From: Sequoia sempervirens
Lineage: Eukaryota; Streptophyta; Pinopsida; Cupressales; Cupressaceae
Direction: 5' to 3'
Length of the DNA stretch: 64,000 bases
Assembly: GCA_007258455.2 (NCBI GenBank)
Contig: VDFB02047230.1
Span: forward strand, 153,561,797-153,625,796
Part shown: one piece after another, positions 22,201 to 34,100 of the stretch
How the letters are laid out: each line of letters starts with the position of its first letter
How positions within the stretch are numbered: position 1 is the stretch's first letter
The notes under the pieces: model-generated
The model's input: the letters and a program-made list of their open reading frames with translations, nothing else
Told to the model about the DNA's origin: nothing
The model's database searches: none
Program-made: the position numbers and the translations under genes

Positions 22201-25200
22201 GGAGAGGAGAAATCTAAGGTTTTAGATTAATTTTAAAGTGTCAGACCTGCTAAAAGTAAAAGGCCCAGCCCCAAATCAGTCACTCAAGTTCGCATAAAAA
22301 TCTGAATAAAATTTGAACTAATTGGTGGGGGAGAAAGAGGTCGATTTAATTGGCTGATAGCTTGCAATTACATTCAAAATAAAAATTAGTCTTTTGTTCT
22401 AGTTGTGGGTGTGGGAAAGATGAAGAAATTGGAATTATTCCTTTGAAGCGGACATCAGCTACATCACACCATTTTGAATTAAATTTCTTCATAAATTGGA
22501 CTTTGTGATGGTGACATCTGTTTACAAGGCCTTGCAAAGAAAGTCAGCAGCAAAAAGATGTTGTGTTCAAATCTTTTTCATTTGACAGGGTTGATTTTTT
22601 TTTCTTGGCTGGAGCATCTCCAATTTTAATAAATTTCATAGATAAACAAAGAAGAAAAAGGAATCGTCTTTAAGATATATTTTTAACTGACTTGTAATTG
22701 AGTATCTCATGCCAGGCGCCAAAATAAATAAAGAGATTTATTTTAATTCTTTTAAATTTCTTTTAATGTGAATCAGAGAAATCTTCTCAAGGATTTATTG
22801 TTTTTACTAACATGGGTTTTGGATTTTATTGACCTGAAAAGAGATGAATATTTAAATGTGAATTTCACCATAGAAGCCTCCATTGGCAGCGCTGCTGCTG
22901 TCCTGAAGGATGGAATAAGAGGTTGATCCAGCTTTGCTTATTTTTCTTCTTTCATTCAGCAGTCGTTTTGCTTTTATTTTCTCCATGGCAGTTAACACTG
23001 TGACCAGCTCTTTACTCTCCAAGCGGCTTGCAAAAGTTGAATGGAAAATCGTCTCTTCCTTTACCGTGCAGCCAAATAATAAGTGCCTCTCTGATGAAAC
23101 CAATAGGTTTTTCTTCCTTTTCACTGTAGTTTTAGCCAATCATTTTATTTTTATTTCAGTTTTCCTTAATTTAGAACCGAACCTTCCATTTCATGCAGTA
23201 GTAAATTTATGTTTAGTTTTTTCTTTGCCGTATGTTTTCATGCATTATTTCTAAATAAAAAGAAAGAAAGACTTCACTTTATATTCTTATTTTAGATATC
23301 CTTGTTTTATTCATGCGAAAAAACTCATAAATTTTTAAACTTAGCTTATTTTAATAAGTTTACTTAATTTACTTTTAGTTATAATTTTATTCAAGTAAAT
23401 TTTATTTTCTACTTTTTAATTATAATCATGTAGTTAATTAAAGATTATTTGTATATTTTAATGACAAACTATTTTATACTCTTATTAATATATTTTTTTT
23501 ATATATATTTAGAATTTATTTCTTCTTTTGATAATATCCATGCAATTAATTTAAAATTTATTTTATTTACTTTACCCTTTAATCTATATTTAAAACTCAT
23601 TAAATTAAAATCATGCTAGTAAATTTAAAATCACATATATACATTTTAATAACGATCTAAAATTAGTTTTCCTTTAATAAGACTAATCATGCAATATATA
23701 TATATTTTTTTAAAGCTTTATATTTTAAATCAAGCTAGTTATATATATTTATTTATATATATTAATAATATACATATATTATTTTTTTTTTTGGTTACAA
23801 CAGGGTGTCCCCGCGGCCCACCGCCCAGCGTCACCTAGAGGCGAGCGGGGGGGCGAGACTAGTCCCTGCGGGTGTCTGCAGCGCCAGCCACCACAACCAC
23901 CAGGTAAGTACCGAGAGCGGAATCGAACCCGAGACCATGAGGAGCCATCCCACAGCCTCAAGCCAATCCCGCTACCCGAGTCGGCTATATACATATATTA
24001 TTATTAATATATATAAATAAATACAAATTTATTAGAATAAAACATTTTATTTCCATCAATCATTTTAGTTTTCGAAAACCAAAATATTCTACTTAAGTTG
24101 ACTTTCACAAACGTATTATCCATAATAAATAATTATTAATTTAAATCACAACACATAAACATTTAATCTCTAGTCAAATCATAATGCACAAAGAAATAAC
24201 ATAACCTTAATAACACAATGAAAATCATATCACGCAATGCAATCATAAATTATTAAATGCTACTACGTGCATGTGTGAAGGCCTTGGGATCCCATCCTAC
24301 CATTTATTTATCAAGAGGCTAGGATACCCCTACCTCAACTATGTTCTCGCCTTAGACAATTTTCTAGCTAATGTTCCTGCCATTCGCACATCAATAGGTT
24401 AGTCCTTAAAAACCATAGTCAAAACATGTACTAGAATTTAACTCATAATCACAATGTGATAATTATTTCCATTTCATTTTAATTCCAATTCCAATTTCAA
24501 TTTCAAGCACTTAGAAATAGTATCTAATTTTAAAACACATTTATCCACAATCATAAGATGTTCAACCAGTATTCACAATCAGTTCAATTTATTTATCCAT
24601 TAAGTTTATGCAAGAAAAACGAGATGTGACACAGAATGTGCAATTTGAAGTTGGATTCTCAATAATTTATATAATTATGATATGTTCTAAATCACCTATT
24701 TTCAATTTTTGTATATTGACCAATGAGATGGCATCTTTACCTTCTTAGTGTGGTAAAGCTTGTAATGATATCCATTAATAATTTCACCCTTATTCTGCTT
24801 GCACAATTGAAATCCTGCCGCAAATCACTCGTCACTGCTTCCTAAAAAATCCACATATCCTTTTTAAAGGGTTCAATTTCTGTTATGCAAATTTTAGAAT
24901 AGGTGCTGGCTGTAAAGAAAAATCAAATGATTAATTTGTTATATTCTTGACATTCTATATTAGTATGTCGATTTTGCTGCTATATTTTTAATCTATTTTG
25001 GGCATTTTGTTGTGATTTTTTAATAATATTTATGCACATGTACAATGAAAGCAATGAAATTTTGTTGAATTGTGTGTTTGACTTTCATGCGAAATCTGAA
25101 TGCAGCTTTAATGTTATGCATTAAGGTTCTATAATGTATATGATGGGTGCCTTATCAATGCTATCATATGAATATTTGAAATTTCTTATATTTTAAAAAT

Positions 25201-25754
25201 TTCCCCATTATTTAAATAGGCATCCCTTAATGTCCCATAGAAAATGGCCTCCCAACAAGTCCATCCCATAAACATGTTTGCTGTCCCCTGCTTGGAAACT
25301 TGGTGTAGCATAGACTAATCCTGATTGCATGAAAAACTAAATTTAGCCCCTATCGAAACAACAATGTTTAGAGTTCAACATCTTTACTCAAACATATTGA
25401 TTACATTTGATCTTTTATTTGATGGCTTTTAACTTATCTCACACCTTGTTCATGGTGTCTAAAAGTCTTTACAATTGTTTAATATACTTCTTTTCTTTCC
25501 CTGTACATCAAAACCTATGCATCCTGGGACTTCTATGAATTATGTCTTATAAGTTAAGAATTGTTTTTCAATGATGACAGGTGAATGCAGCATATAAGAA
25601 AGCTTTATTACGATTTCATCCGGATCGTGCATCAGTATTGAATCATGGCTTGCGCCATCAAGTAGAAGCAGAGGAGACATTCAAGATGATTTCACGCATG
25701 AAGGACACGTTGTCTCCAGTTGTTACAGTCTATGGTAATAAAACAGGCTGGTAG
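19165..25754 (+). CDS. C-terminal J-domain (DnaJ) protein, 3' exons
   Basis: Three exons join in phase 0: 19165-19278, 19490-19639 and 25581-25754, giving 145 codons and a TAG stop. The first two encode a highly charged helical segment (RRRKRAEAERILEMERRQKR, then KEQLRDQVRSRLEEIAS) that is probably coiled coil, followed by LLRSLGIPVEGGPLPS. The last encodes the second half of a J domain: helix II AAYKKALLRF, the HPD motif at 25617-25625, then helix III EAEETFKMISRMKDTL. J domains bind Hsp70 through HPD and stimulate its ATPase. A C-terminal J domain after a long charged region matches a plant-specific, auxilin-like group of J proteins. Upstream exons were not found, so the gene is partial as annotated. 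All splice junctions are canonical and no lesion is seen, so it may be functional. The client and cellular site cannot be told. Confidence 0.82.
19490..19639 (+). CDS. J-domain gene exon b (helix and LGIP linker)
   Basis: Acceptor GATCTGTTACAG precedes it and donor CAG/GTTCTC follows; 50 codons. It starts EEQTMDQKEQLRDQ and ends GGPLPSLQQ. The next exon continues directly with VNAAYKK. Confidence 0.85.
19853..19896. repeat. 22-bp tandem duplication
   Basis: TTGGATACAGTAATCATTAT plus AG occurs twice in a row without difference, inside the large intron. Confidence 0.85.
20055..20372. repeat. 158-bp tandem duplication
   Basis: The unit starting TAAGGCTCTTAGATGCTCA occurs at 20055-20212 and 20213-20372 with a few substitutions and single-base indels. 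Each copy ends GTATGTTTCTTTTTGTTAA. Confidence 0.88.
21855..22030. mobile_element. Foldback element (MITE-like) with 75-77-bp arms
   Basis: The left arm is 21855-21931 and the right arm 21956-22030, with a 24-base loop. The arms begin and end AAATGCTA / TAGCATTT and pair almost throughout. The innermost part (CAAACTCCATGATCCATCAT) is perfect. I count about half a dozen mismatches, some of which would be G-U pairs in RNA, and one unpaired base. It could be a short non-autonomous DNA transposon or, if transcribed, a long hairpin feeding small-RNA processing. No terminal target duplication was identified. Confidence 0.8.
23270..23767. repeat. Very AT-rich low-complexity block
   Basis: Dense runs of TATATA, TTTATT and AAATTT with almost no G or C, ending in the duplicated target of the SINE. 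Confidence 0.7.
23768..23783. repeat. SINE target-site duplication, left copy
   Basis: ATATACATATATTATT, identical to 23987-24002 on the other side of the SINE. Confidence 0.88.
23784..23986 (-). mobile_element. tRNA-derived SINE (Au-SINE-like)
   Basis: On the minus strand a tRNA-like head starts near 23985. It carries an A-box-like TAGCGGGATTGG and a B-box GGTTCGATTCC, the RNA polymerase III internal promoter. A GC-rich body follows with GGGACTAGTCTCGCCCCCC and CGGTGGGCCGCGGGGACACC, ending TTGTAACC and an A-run. Perfect 16-bp copies of ATATACATATATTATT flank it (23768-23783 and 23987-24002). Boxes, length of about 200 bp, poly-A end and long target duplication together identify a SINE. The tail region resembles plant Au SINEs as I know them. 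It lies antisense to the J-domain gene. Confidence 0.88.
23987..24002. repeat. SINE target-site duplication, right copy
   Basis: ATATACATATATTATT, identical to 23768-23783. No mutation separates the two copies. Confidence 0.88.
25581..25754 (+). CDS. J-domain gene last exon (HPD motif)
   Basis: Acceptor ATGATGACAG precedes it; 57 codons then TAG. It encodes VNAAYKKALLRFHPDRAS and a helix III with EAEETFKMISRM. The short tail ends GNKTGW. Termination soon after helix III agrees with the family's usual C-terminus. Confidence 0.88.
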   Translation: MNAAYKKALLRFHPDRASVLNHGLRHQVEAEETFKMISRMKDTLSPVVTVYGNKTGW

Positions 25755-25989
25755 TGGCATGAAATCTCTCTATGGATATCAACATGAATGTATTTCATAT
25801 GCTTTCCACACTACCATTTGGTATGTTTTTCTTTATCATTTATGTAATTTAGAACATTATTCATAATTACAAATGAGTCAACAATATTGTTGACTTGTTA
25901 GTTACCTCTTGTAATATGTTGCATCTTTTATCACGCGTGCACAATTGTTTGTTTATGTGCCTTGTAATTTATTCTTCATGTAACCATTG

Positions 25990-26175
25990 TCAATACTAAC
26001 TGCAAAGCTGTGTATGTGTGTGTGTTTGCCAATACTAACCGTAAAGCTGTGTGTGTGTGTGTCTGGGGTGGGGTTCTTTCTTTTATGGTACAGATTTGAA
26101 ACAGCCCGCTTAATGACGCATGTGTGTGGTTTTTCCTTTTATGGTACAAATTTGAAACAGCCAGCCTAATGACCA
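25990..26175. repeat. Short tandem and GT-rich repeats after the J-domain gene
   Basis: AATACTAAC(T/C)G(C/T)AAAGCTGTGT followed by TGTGTG runs occurs twice. Next, TTTTATGGTACA(G/A)ATTTGAAA with CAGCC(C/A)GC(T/C)TAATGAC occurs twice. This is 3'-flanking or 3'-UTR DNA. Confidence 0.75.
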
Positions 26176-26959
26176 GTTATCGATTTGTCAACTCATCTTG
26201 GTTGCATATGGATGCAGCATCCTGGTGCACAAGGGTTTGCTGATTTTGGTTTTTCATTTTTGTTTTGGTTTACAATTAAGGAACTTGGTAAGAACAATTT
26301 CTGTAGTCTTTTTCATTGCTTAGTACATTTAATACTTCTCTAGATAGGACTGTAGAAATGTAATCTGCCCTTTTCTCAGTTGCGCATTGTAGAAGTACTC
26401 TTTAATTACAAAATACTTGTAGCCCTTGCAAAGAAAGCAAAGGAAGTTTATTTAAAAAGGAAAGGGAGCAGATCCCTGGCCTTCATGGCTAGGTGCGAAG
26501 GGGAAGAAAGAACGAAGTTAAAATTTTGGCTTAGCAGTTCAATATGCAAAGAGATACTAATATCTTTGCCATTAACTTAAGTTGGTGGGGCAGGGATATG
26601 GAAATTGATTGGGCATGGAACAGTAGTATTTAAGCCCAATTATTTGTTCACGCTTAAGTAATAGACTTAAACATTTGGTTGATTTAGAGTGAAAAACCTG
26701 TTGCCATTTTGTTTTAGAAGCATTTTCCCCCCCTTGCTTCAAATAGAAATCAATGTGTTGCAATTAATGTCCTCTTCATTCACATTAACATTTTCAATAT
26801 TTAGGTTCTAACAGCTTGATTAGCATTGGAGGTGAATGTAATGTCGAGGCATTAGTTTTCAAATTCATATTGTTAGATAAAGTTTAATTCAGTGACCTAT
26901 TTATAATGACTATATCTGTATAAAAGACATCTATTTTAGGGTCCACTTTTAAGACCTAG
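26176..26959. other. Non-coding stretch, nothing recognised
   Basis: Only short frames and no recognisable repeats. Confidence 0.45.
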
Positions 26960-27412
26960 TTAGCATGCATATCACCTTGACTACTTGGTCTTACGTTTTA
27001 GGGAATCCTCGTTTGATCCCTTTTGGGGTGCACTCCTTCAGTCCCTGGAAACGTCTACCTTTGAGATATCATTATCTTATTTGGTGTATTTGTTAGTGTC
27101 TGTCATTTAATACTACCTGGTATTGCAAAGCTTCAAAAATTAAATAGGGACACAAATCATTAATAAAGGCTACTATTGCTACTATTTGTTAGCATGCATA
27201 TCACCTTGACTACTTGGTCTTACGTTTCAGGGAATCCTCGTTTGATCCCTTTTGGGGTGCACTCCTTCAGTCCCAGGAAACGTCTACCTTTGAGATATCA
27301 TTATCTTATTTGGTGTATTTGTTAGTGTCTGTCATTTAATACTACCTGGTATTGCAAAGCTTCAAAAATTAAATAGGGACACAAATCATTAATAAAGGCT
27401 ACTATTAAAGAT
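26960..27412. repeat. About 228-bp tandem duplication, nearly identical copies
   Basis: The unit starting TAGCATGCATATCACCTTG is at about 26961-27189 and 27190-27412. I saw two substitutions between the copies (TTTTAGGG/TTTCAGGG and TCCCTGG/TCCCAGG). Both end AATAAAGGCTACTATT. Confidence 0.9.
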
Positions 27413-28558
27413 ATGGTGAAAACCGAATGATCGATATAAGGAATTGGATTTCATAGAATCAAAATGACCTTTTCACAAGTGCAAATATAATCAAAGCTTT
27501 GCACCAAAATATCCTATTTTATGCAACTCTTTCTACTCTACAAGCATGGTTGATTGTGATCACTTGCATTTATACTAAGGCACAACACTAAGGCACAACA
27601 CAAGAAATCTAATTGTGCGACAGGCGACTAGTCCAATGCTAGAAACAGACAGAAAATTATCAATTATGAAAAGTTTATGATAATACAAAGAAATCATATG
27701 GCTTGAGGAGTTTGTCTGCACTATTTAACCTACTAGCAACAAACAATATATTGATTTCATTAGAATATACTGGAAGCATAGCCATTTTAATTCAGCGCAG
27801 ATTTTTATATACTAGTTGCCATGGTCAACTGGGACACGTTGGGGAATCATATCGTACATGCCCTTTTACGTAAGCTAGGATGACTCAGGTCACACGTTTT
27901 TTAATGACAATTTTTTAAATTTTAGTTTGTATCCACGTTGATGGCAATACATGTTTTATTCCATTAGTAAAAAATATTGACACAATCTAATCCAGAAACA
28001 TTCAGCAATAAAAAATATATTTGTTTTTTATTGGATAATCTCTCATGTTGTATTAAAGATTGCTTATATCAAGATAAGAAATGACTGGTTTTACGTATAC
28101 ATCAGCGACAATTTTAGTTGTGTGCTTGGCTCTTTCTCTCAGTTTGCAAGACATTATCAGCGTTGAATAAGCGAAATAACTACCATACTCTCCTATCTTT
28201 CTTGTTGCAATATACTATAATAATCAGGCTGTGTAAAAATCAACACCTGTGAAGCACTTACACAAATTAAAATACGATATAAATGACCAGGGCCTGAATT
28301 TGATTGTTCACCTTTTCTGTAATGTTTCTATTTATGGTTTGCATTTGAAGTTCTTTTAAAATTTATAAGATATCTTATTATAAATACAGTTATATATAAA
28401 CTAAAGATATATCAGAATAATCTTGAAGGATATTTTGAAGGTCTATCCAATCTCTTTCATAAGATACATTATGATTGAAAGTCTATCAAATTATTTGGCA
28501 AATCCAAATAAGTGAAAAAGCAAAAAGGAGACGAAAGAGTAAAATGCAAAAGGCAAGG
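27413..28558. other. Non-coding stretch, nothing recognised
   Basis: No coding pattern, LTR terminus or repeat was recognised. Confidence 0.45.
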
Positions 28559-28832
28559 GCAAACTAAGGTTATATGAAGTGTAAATTGCGAAGAACTCGA
28601 TTCTAAGATTGTATAAGTATAAATTGCTTAGAAAAAATGATTGTTCAAGATAATATTTGTCTTCTTTTTGATGAAGGGGAAGGTGGACGTGAGAGCAAAC
28701 TAAGGTTATATGAAGTATAAATTGGTTAGAAATCGATTCTAAGATTGTATGAAGTATAAATTGCTTAAAAAAAATGATTGTGTAAGATAATATTTGTCTT
28801 TCTTTTGGATAAAGGGGAAGGTGGAGGTGAGA
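28559..28832. repeat. About 136-bp tandem duplication, diverged
   Basis: The unit starting GCAAACTAAGGTTATATGAA occurs at 28559-28694 and 28695-28832 with several substitutions and small indels. Both end near AAGGGGAAGGTGGA(C/G)GTGAGAG. Confidence 0.85.
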
Positions 28833-31189
28833 GGTAAATGAAAAGGACTTTGAGCTCAATGAATCTGTTTGGATTAGTCATTAGAAGGAAGGATTTTGAA
28901 ATAGATATAATTGTTGGATTGACAAAATCATTATAAATATGTTCTTACAATTGTTGAAATTAGAGTTTTGCATTTAACACTTCTTACACTTAGATTGAAG
29001 CCTACATGATATTGCCACTAATGATCATGAGAATGTGTTGTAGAGCATATTTGGAAAATCCTATATTATGCATGTTTACATGGTGTTTTAGACAAATTGA
29101 AGCAAAACCCTCAACAAGTTTTTAGTGCATACATGGTGTTTTTGACAAATTCAAGCAAAATCTTCAGTAATAAGTTATTAATGTATTCACGTTTATATAT
29201 ATATATATATATTTGTTTATTTATGAATGACTTTATGTGTTTATGTTTTGTGTAGTCATAGAGATTTTATTTGGATATCTTTGTACTTTAAATTGTTGAT
29301 TGATTTGCGAATATTTTTTACATGGGAATTCCTACACAAATGCAATTGTGCTTGTATTAATGTGAATTTTGTTGGGAATGTTATGGTTTTCAATCACATT
29401 TGTTGCGATACTTGTCACAATTTAATGATATGCTTGGTTATTGACTTTTATTTGTACAATGTGTTTGATACATTTGTATCATTGTCTAATGGGTAGTTTG
29501 TATTAGTCATTCTATGTAAATTAATTGACAATTAAAGGCCATATGAATCATAGTTGTCTAAAGTGATTGCACAATTTACTTTCGTCAAATGCATAGTTAG
29601 AGTTTTTGTAGAATTTAATGTAATTATAATTTTATAAATTTTCTTTATTTATGATTACCCCAATGTCAACTTAGTAGTTGTTAAAAAGGGATCTTGACTA
29701 GAAAACATGTTGGCTAGAAGATTTTTCAACATTGTTTTAGACTCAAAGTTGGTCTTTATGCTATAAACTTAGAATATAAAGGAAATTGAGAAAAAAGAAG
29801 AAGATATAGCCTTATACAAAGTTATATGATATTGAAGTTCAAATCAAGCCTATATTTTTTTTTGTTGAGATTATTGAGATTATGTATTTGTAAAAGTTTA
29901 AGGTCTCATTGGAGCCAAAAATTCTACAACGTCAAAGAAATCTTCTACAAAGAGATTTGCAATAAAAAGCTAAATTTCCTTTAATACCATAATAACTCTT
30001 GGCTATAGTGATAATCTTAACTACTAGCTTTATACTCTTAAATATAAAAGGCAAAGGATGGGGTTAATGTTTGGAGAAAAAATATCCAAACGATTTAATC
30101 TATTTAAGATATAACTAATTTAGCTCAACCCCAAAAGAGTAGTTATCTTATAAAGCATTTCTACTTGAGATAGACTTCTACTATTAGAATGCATGAAATG
30201 TGAGACATTATAAGATTATGACAAGTGGCCTAATTTTATGACTTGAGAGATAGAATGTAAATGCCCCAAGTAAACTTCGCTAATCAGGTGTAAACAATAC
30301 ACTAGAAGATGATTGGTTAGTGAATAACCCTTTTCACACTAATACGCCTCCTTGAGTGCAACTTAGGGATAAGTAAACAAGGGAAGGATGCAATGATGAG
30401 TCCCAACAACTAGGTTTGATTAGGTACATATGTATTACAAACCTTTCAAAAAAGAAGAAAATTTGCAAGAAAAATTTCTCCCCAAAAAAGAGAATGAGAG
30501 ATTTTGAATCCTCCTCTAAAAATGTCTCTTAAGATAAGGAACAAGAAGATAAACATGAAGAACTCAGTGAAGCACAAAAAAATTGCAAACTATTAGAATC
30601 ATAGAACCTCCATTGAAATTAGGATGAGAATTAAAATAAAAAAATAAATCTACACGAGTGATCTTAACGAGCTCAACAATGCTTAGATGGCTACTAGAAA
30701 AAATATGAGTCTATGTATGAGTGACCTTAAAGATACTACTCGAATAAAACACAAATGACAATCAAGGTTGTAATTTGTCAATAAAAAATATAGGTGCCAA
30801 TAGTTTCAAGAATATTGATTAATTAAAAATGACAAAAGGTAGCTCCCATAAACGTATATGTAGAAGTATAGATATGGTATGTGTTCCATCACACTAAAAT
30901 GTATGGTAACCAACCTTTGCATTTGCCTAGTACATGAATAAATAAATGAACGAAATAGAGTGTGCTCATGCAAGTCACACTCACATGAATGTGGCTGAAT
31001 TTGGGATTGCAAGACTTGCACAACTAACCTCTCATTATGCTACTTGCATAAGGTAGACAAGGTTGTGATGGCTAATTCTAAGCATACACACCAACATGCC
31101 ACTTTATAAGTAGTGGTAGTACAATAATGACACAATACAATGTGCAAAATTCTTAGAAAAAATAAAAATATCCAAAAAAGAGCACATGC
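28833..31189. other. Non-coding stretch with one TA microsatellite
   Basis: A run of about nine TA units lies at 29193-29211. No domain was recognised in any frame. Confidence 0.45.
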
Positions 31190-34100
31190 TAAAAAAAAAG
31201 AATTTTGAAAAGACCATCAAAGAGCTCTAAGCTTACCATGACCACTCCTTATCGCCACCCAAGAATGTACAAAGAAGAGCTAGAAAAGGCCATCAAAAAG
31301 CTCTTGGAGATGGGTTACATTAGGCCTAGTTCTAATCCATTTTCCTCATCCATGGTTCTTGTGAAGAAATAGATTCCAACATGCAAATATGTATCGATTA
31401 TAGTGTAGAGAAGAGGGATTTGCTGCTCACATTCTTTTTATTCTCAAGAGAATCCTAGAGAGCAACTTTCCCTAAACTACCTCAAGGAACAGAGTGATAG
31501 TTCTAAAACTAGAAAGAGTAGGCCACATAGGTTTTTCGGACAAACTAGCAAGTTTTCAGCCAAGGACAACATCGTGGAATACATACAACAATGTGGTGTA
31601 CTGGAGTCCCAGAGCTGCTTTGGCATCTTGTACAAACCAAAAATGAGGATGTCTTAGAGAATAGTTAAAGTGACTACTAACAATCTGATTATTAAGAACT
31701 TTCAGAGTACAGGAAAATAACATAAAGCAATAAAACTGAAATAAGGTAAAGCAAATGATAAGACTAAAGAGGATAAAGAAAATGCTCAGAACAATCCAAG
31801 TAATGAAGCCACTAGAAAGTAAATATCTTCAATACCTACACACATAAGATTGAAAAAAAATGTTGGGGTTGTTTAGGGGATTGCCTCAGTCAAATCCCCG
31901 TTTCGATGTTCCCATCTCCATGTACAACCAGATAGATAGAGAAATAATAAGCATAAATGAAATGAAGGCAAGAGTGATAAAAACAAACCCCGCTTAAGGA
32001 GGAGAACTCGTATCACCAAATAGAGATGTAATAGATAGGGAATGTGAGAAATCCCAAGATGGTCAAAGATACAAGATAAGCAAGATAGATATCACTTGCA
32101 AGGCTCGAGGAAGCCAAAGAGAGAGACAGAGTTGTGAGAGCCAAGAGAGTTGTAAAGAGTGTTGTGAAAGCTTTAAAGAGAGTGCTGTTGTAGCAAGCTG
32201 TAGAGAGTTGTGCAAGTAAGAGAGCGAAATAGAAGATAATGTCTCCAAGAGAGCTAAACCAAGAAGAAGCTCAAATGGATTGAAAAGATAGCTTTTAAAG
32301 AGAGAATAGGAGGGAAAAGAAGCTTCTCGAGCTGTTACAAGGTGTCCCAGGCTGTTACCATCAATGAAAGTAGCTGACAAGTGGCAAGGCACTAAAAAAA
32401 AACTATTTGAATGTTGAAATGCCACAAGATGTTAGCGTGATGCACAAACATCCGTGCAGTGTGCTAGTGTCCAAACACATCACACTACAAAACTACGAGA
32501 ACGGGAAAAGCACAAAGTTTGATGCAAAACTGACATGCAAAGGTAGCTACTAAAAAGGGGTCCTAAGCATTTTGAGAGGGGAAAAAGGATGATGCAAGGG
32601 CTAAAATGAGCCTACACAAATGGTAAGGGAGTGGATACAAAAGTGTATGTGAAATTACAAATGATGCAATTTTATGATATTACATATAGATCATTGAACA
32701 AGATCACCAAAAATAGATAAATCATTCCTAGGATAAAGAAGTTTAAGTGATGAATTATAAGGAGCTATGTATTTTTTAAATATTAATTTGAGATCAAACT
32801 ACAATTATATTTAGGCAAGGATGAGGACATACATATGATAATATTAGGCATCACTTTGGGCACTTTGATTTTAGTCACATATTTTGGCTTGACAAATGCA
32901 TCAGTTGCCTTCCCATCATGCATGAACCAAGTTTTCAAAAATCAAATAAGGAAATATGTTTTTTTTTCTTTGATGAAATTCTTATTTACAACTAGACTTG
33001 GAAAGATCATTTGAAGCATATAGATACCATCCTTGGAATATTAGAAAGACAAGCCCTCTTTTCAAAAAAATAAAAATCAAATGTGTTTGGTGTGACAATG
33101 ATCTTGTACTTGGGCCATGCACGAGTGCTTGAAGTGTTCAAGTGGATCAACAAAAGATTCCAAGCCATTTTGGATTGGCCTCCTCCTACCACATTGATAC
33201 TACTAAGAGAGTTCTTTGGCCATTGCCATTATTATAGAAGATTTGGTAAGGGGTTTTCATAGCTTGAAATGCTCTTAATTGATACGACAAAAAGAGAACT
33301 TTTGTATGGAAAAAAATAACTCAAGAGTTATTTGATGAACTTAAGGAGGTAATGAGTTCATGCCCTATTCTTACTATCTTAGATTTCTCACAACCACTTG
33401 TAGAATGTGATTTTTTAGAAGAGCTAATTGGAGTTGTCTTGGTATATAAGGGACATCCCTTAGCATTTGAAAGTAAGAAATTAAAAGAACAAAAATTGAT
33501 TATCTTTGACAATATTGATTTCATTACAAGCCTTCCGAAGCTATAAGGAAAATATTGTATCTATGTTGTGGTGAACAAACTAATGAAATATGCACACTTA
33601 CTTTGCTATTTCTTCAAAACTCAAAACACATCAAGTGGCTAATTTATTTTTTAGAGAAGTGTTTAGGTTTAATGAGTTGCTTTAAAATGTTGTTGGTGAC
33701 AAAGGGAGTATATTCCTTAGCTCTTTTTGGTAGGATTTATTTTATTTGATTGGTAAAAAATTAACTTTGAGCACAAGTTATCGTCCAAACATATGGAAAA
33801 ACAAAGATAGTGAACAAGTGGGTTAAAAGTTACTTAAGGATCTATGTTTTATATCAACAATCAACTTGGGTTAAGTGGCTACATTTAGAAAAGTATTACT
33901 ACAACACAACCCACCATGTCTATTGAAATGTCTCCATTCATGGTGTTATATGGTTATGATTAATTAACCTTTGTTGATTTAATAAATGATAGCAAAGTAT
34001 TAGCAACCAATGACTTGATGAAGCATACAAAAGAAATGTTGAGATCACTCAAATATCATCTCTAGTAAGCCTAGAATTGACAAAAAATCTATGTAGATTA

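Larger units (their letters stand above)
19640..25580 (+). other. 5.9-kb intron of the J-domain gene
   Basis: It lies between canonical donor and acceptor sites. It contains two small tandem repeats, a 176-bp foldback (21855-22030), a very AT-rich block (about 23270-23780) and a SINE (23784-23986). Segments at 20540-21250 and 24240-24440 look like diverged plant repeat sequence but could not be classified. Confidence 0.75.

Noticed and set aside
22852..23139. 95-codon minus-strand frame rich in Lys/Arg inside the J-domain gene intron
   Set aside because: It depends on a TTG start, shows no domain or splice context, and lies in repeat-like intron DNA.
23880..23986. Possible functional tRNA gene, because of A-box and B-box motifs
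   Set aside because: The sequence does not fold as a full cloverleaf to a tRNA 3' end and continues into a SINE body with poly-A and target duplications.
32063..32425. 120-codon Leu/Ser-rich minus-strand frame
   Set aside because: Low-complexity translation of purine-rich repeat DNA inside the split gypsy element.
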